DNA from: JAZNGX01 sp045576675
GTDB taxonomy: Bacteria > Bacillota > Clostridia > Monoglobales > Firm-18
NCBI GenBank assembly: GCA_045576675.1
Contig: JAZNGX010000163.1
Coordinates: 1 to 5,530, forward strand
Direction: 5' to 3'
Length of the DNA: 5,530 bases
Positions 5,395 to 5,530 of the stretch are shown here, piece after piece. A program made the translations under genes and the position numbers. Under the pieces are notes generated by a model, which had not been told where the DNA came from, made no database searches, and saw only the letters and a list, made by a program, of their open reading frames with translations. Each line of letters starts with the position of its first letter. The stretch's first letter is position 1.

Positions 5395-5509
5395 GGAATT
5401 TATTGCACCGCCGAAATTTTCGTGCCTTAAAGGCACGAAACGGCGATGTGCATAATTCCCATAGCAGTGGCGTTTCACTACAGCAAGCTGTAGAACGCTG
5501 TTGCATGGG
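5395..5509 (+). repeat. Two long nested hairpins, probable interspersed repeat or structured RNA
   Basis: Hairpin 1 spans 5395-5459. Its outer pairs are GGAATT (5395-5400) with AATTCC (5454-5459), followed by TGCAC with GTGCA, CGCCG (5409-5413) with CGGCG (5441-5445), and an 11-bp inner stem (5418-5428 with 5430-5440). Hairpin 2 spans 5458-5509. CCCAT pairs with ATGGG, GCAGTGGCGTT (5464-5474) pairs with 5494-5504, and CTACAGC-AA-GCTGTAG (5478-5493) caps it. Three consecutive pairs in the middle stem are G-T, which would be G-U wobbles in a plus-strand RNA but C-A mismatches in a minus-strand one. This favours a plus-strand transcript. The structure may continue past the window edge. I know no named RNA family for it. 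From memory, similar sequence is common in gut Clostridia; this is unchecked. Confidence 0.65.
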
Positions 5510-5530
5510 TGCTGTTAGCCAAATTCAAAA
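5403..5530 (+). CDS. Possible TTG-initiated small ORF across the hairpin element, cut by window edge
   Basis: AGGAGG (5391-5396) is followed six bases later by TTG (5403-5405), and the frame stays open for 42 codons to the edge. The peptide begins with HRRNFRALKARNGDVHN after the start residue and includes SLQQAVERCCMGAVSQIQ. It is Arg/Cys-rich and of low-complexity character, and its codons are the arms of two hairpins, so base pairing explains the sequence better than protein selection. It resembles, from memory only, small hypothetical ORFs annotated in clostridial genomes wherever this repeat occurs. No good plus-strand promoter is seen. Probably not a real protein, but the ribosome binding site is good enough to record it. 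Confidence 0.25.
   Translation, partial: MHRRNFRALKARNGDVHNSHSSGVSLQQAVERCCMGAVSQIQ

Overview
The window looks like chromosomal DNA from a low-GC, Gram-positive anaerobe, most likely a gut Clostridia (Oscillospiraceae/Lachnospiraceae-type) bacterium. Three things suggest this: a glycyl radical enzyme tail next to its activase, strong AGGAGG-type ribosome binding sites with sigma-A-like promoters, and a Crp/Fnr regulator of the clostridial type. No genome match could be run, so the assignment is inference. All confidently recognised genes read on the minus strand, so in transcription order the window runs from right to left.

Right edge (about 5391-5530): a strongly self-complementary segment with two long nested hairpins. 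A weak TTG-initiated frame crosses it on the plus strand and runs off the window. It looks like part of an interspersed repeat or structured RNA rather than an ordinary gene. To its left (5318-4662) is a Crp/Fnr-family regulator. It has its own promoter and a perfect 16-bp dyad between promoter and start codon, in the spacing of a CRP-type operator, which suggests autoregulation. After 68 bases comes a 1201-residue secreted protein (4593-988), read from its own extended -10 promoter. It is built of about eight to ten weakly conserved beta-sandwich-like repeats, a Gly/Ser linker, an Ig/Fn3-like region and a C-terminal module. It has no recognisable catalytic domain or wall anchor. A hairpin terminator follows it.

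Positions 776-938 hold a striking array of small hairpins separated by a repeated 9-base linker. The linker reverses orientation halfway, so the whole array can fold back on itself. The array abuts a consensus promoter driving a free-standing four-helix-bundle protein (728-378; 23S rRNA intervening-sequence protein/Avd-like family), which ends in a 14-bp-stem terminator. Array, promoter, gene and terminator look like one cassette, and this is the most interesting part of the window.

Left edge (346-1): the last ~50 residues of a glycyl radical enzyme, with an intact glycyl-radical loop, fused in frame to unrecognised Cys-containing sequence and lacking the rest of the enzyme. The first 24 codons of a radical-SAM activase follow four bases downstream. 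The enzyme appears to have been truncated by rearrangement next to the four-helix-bundle cassette.
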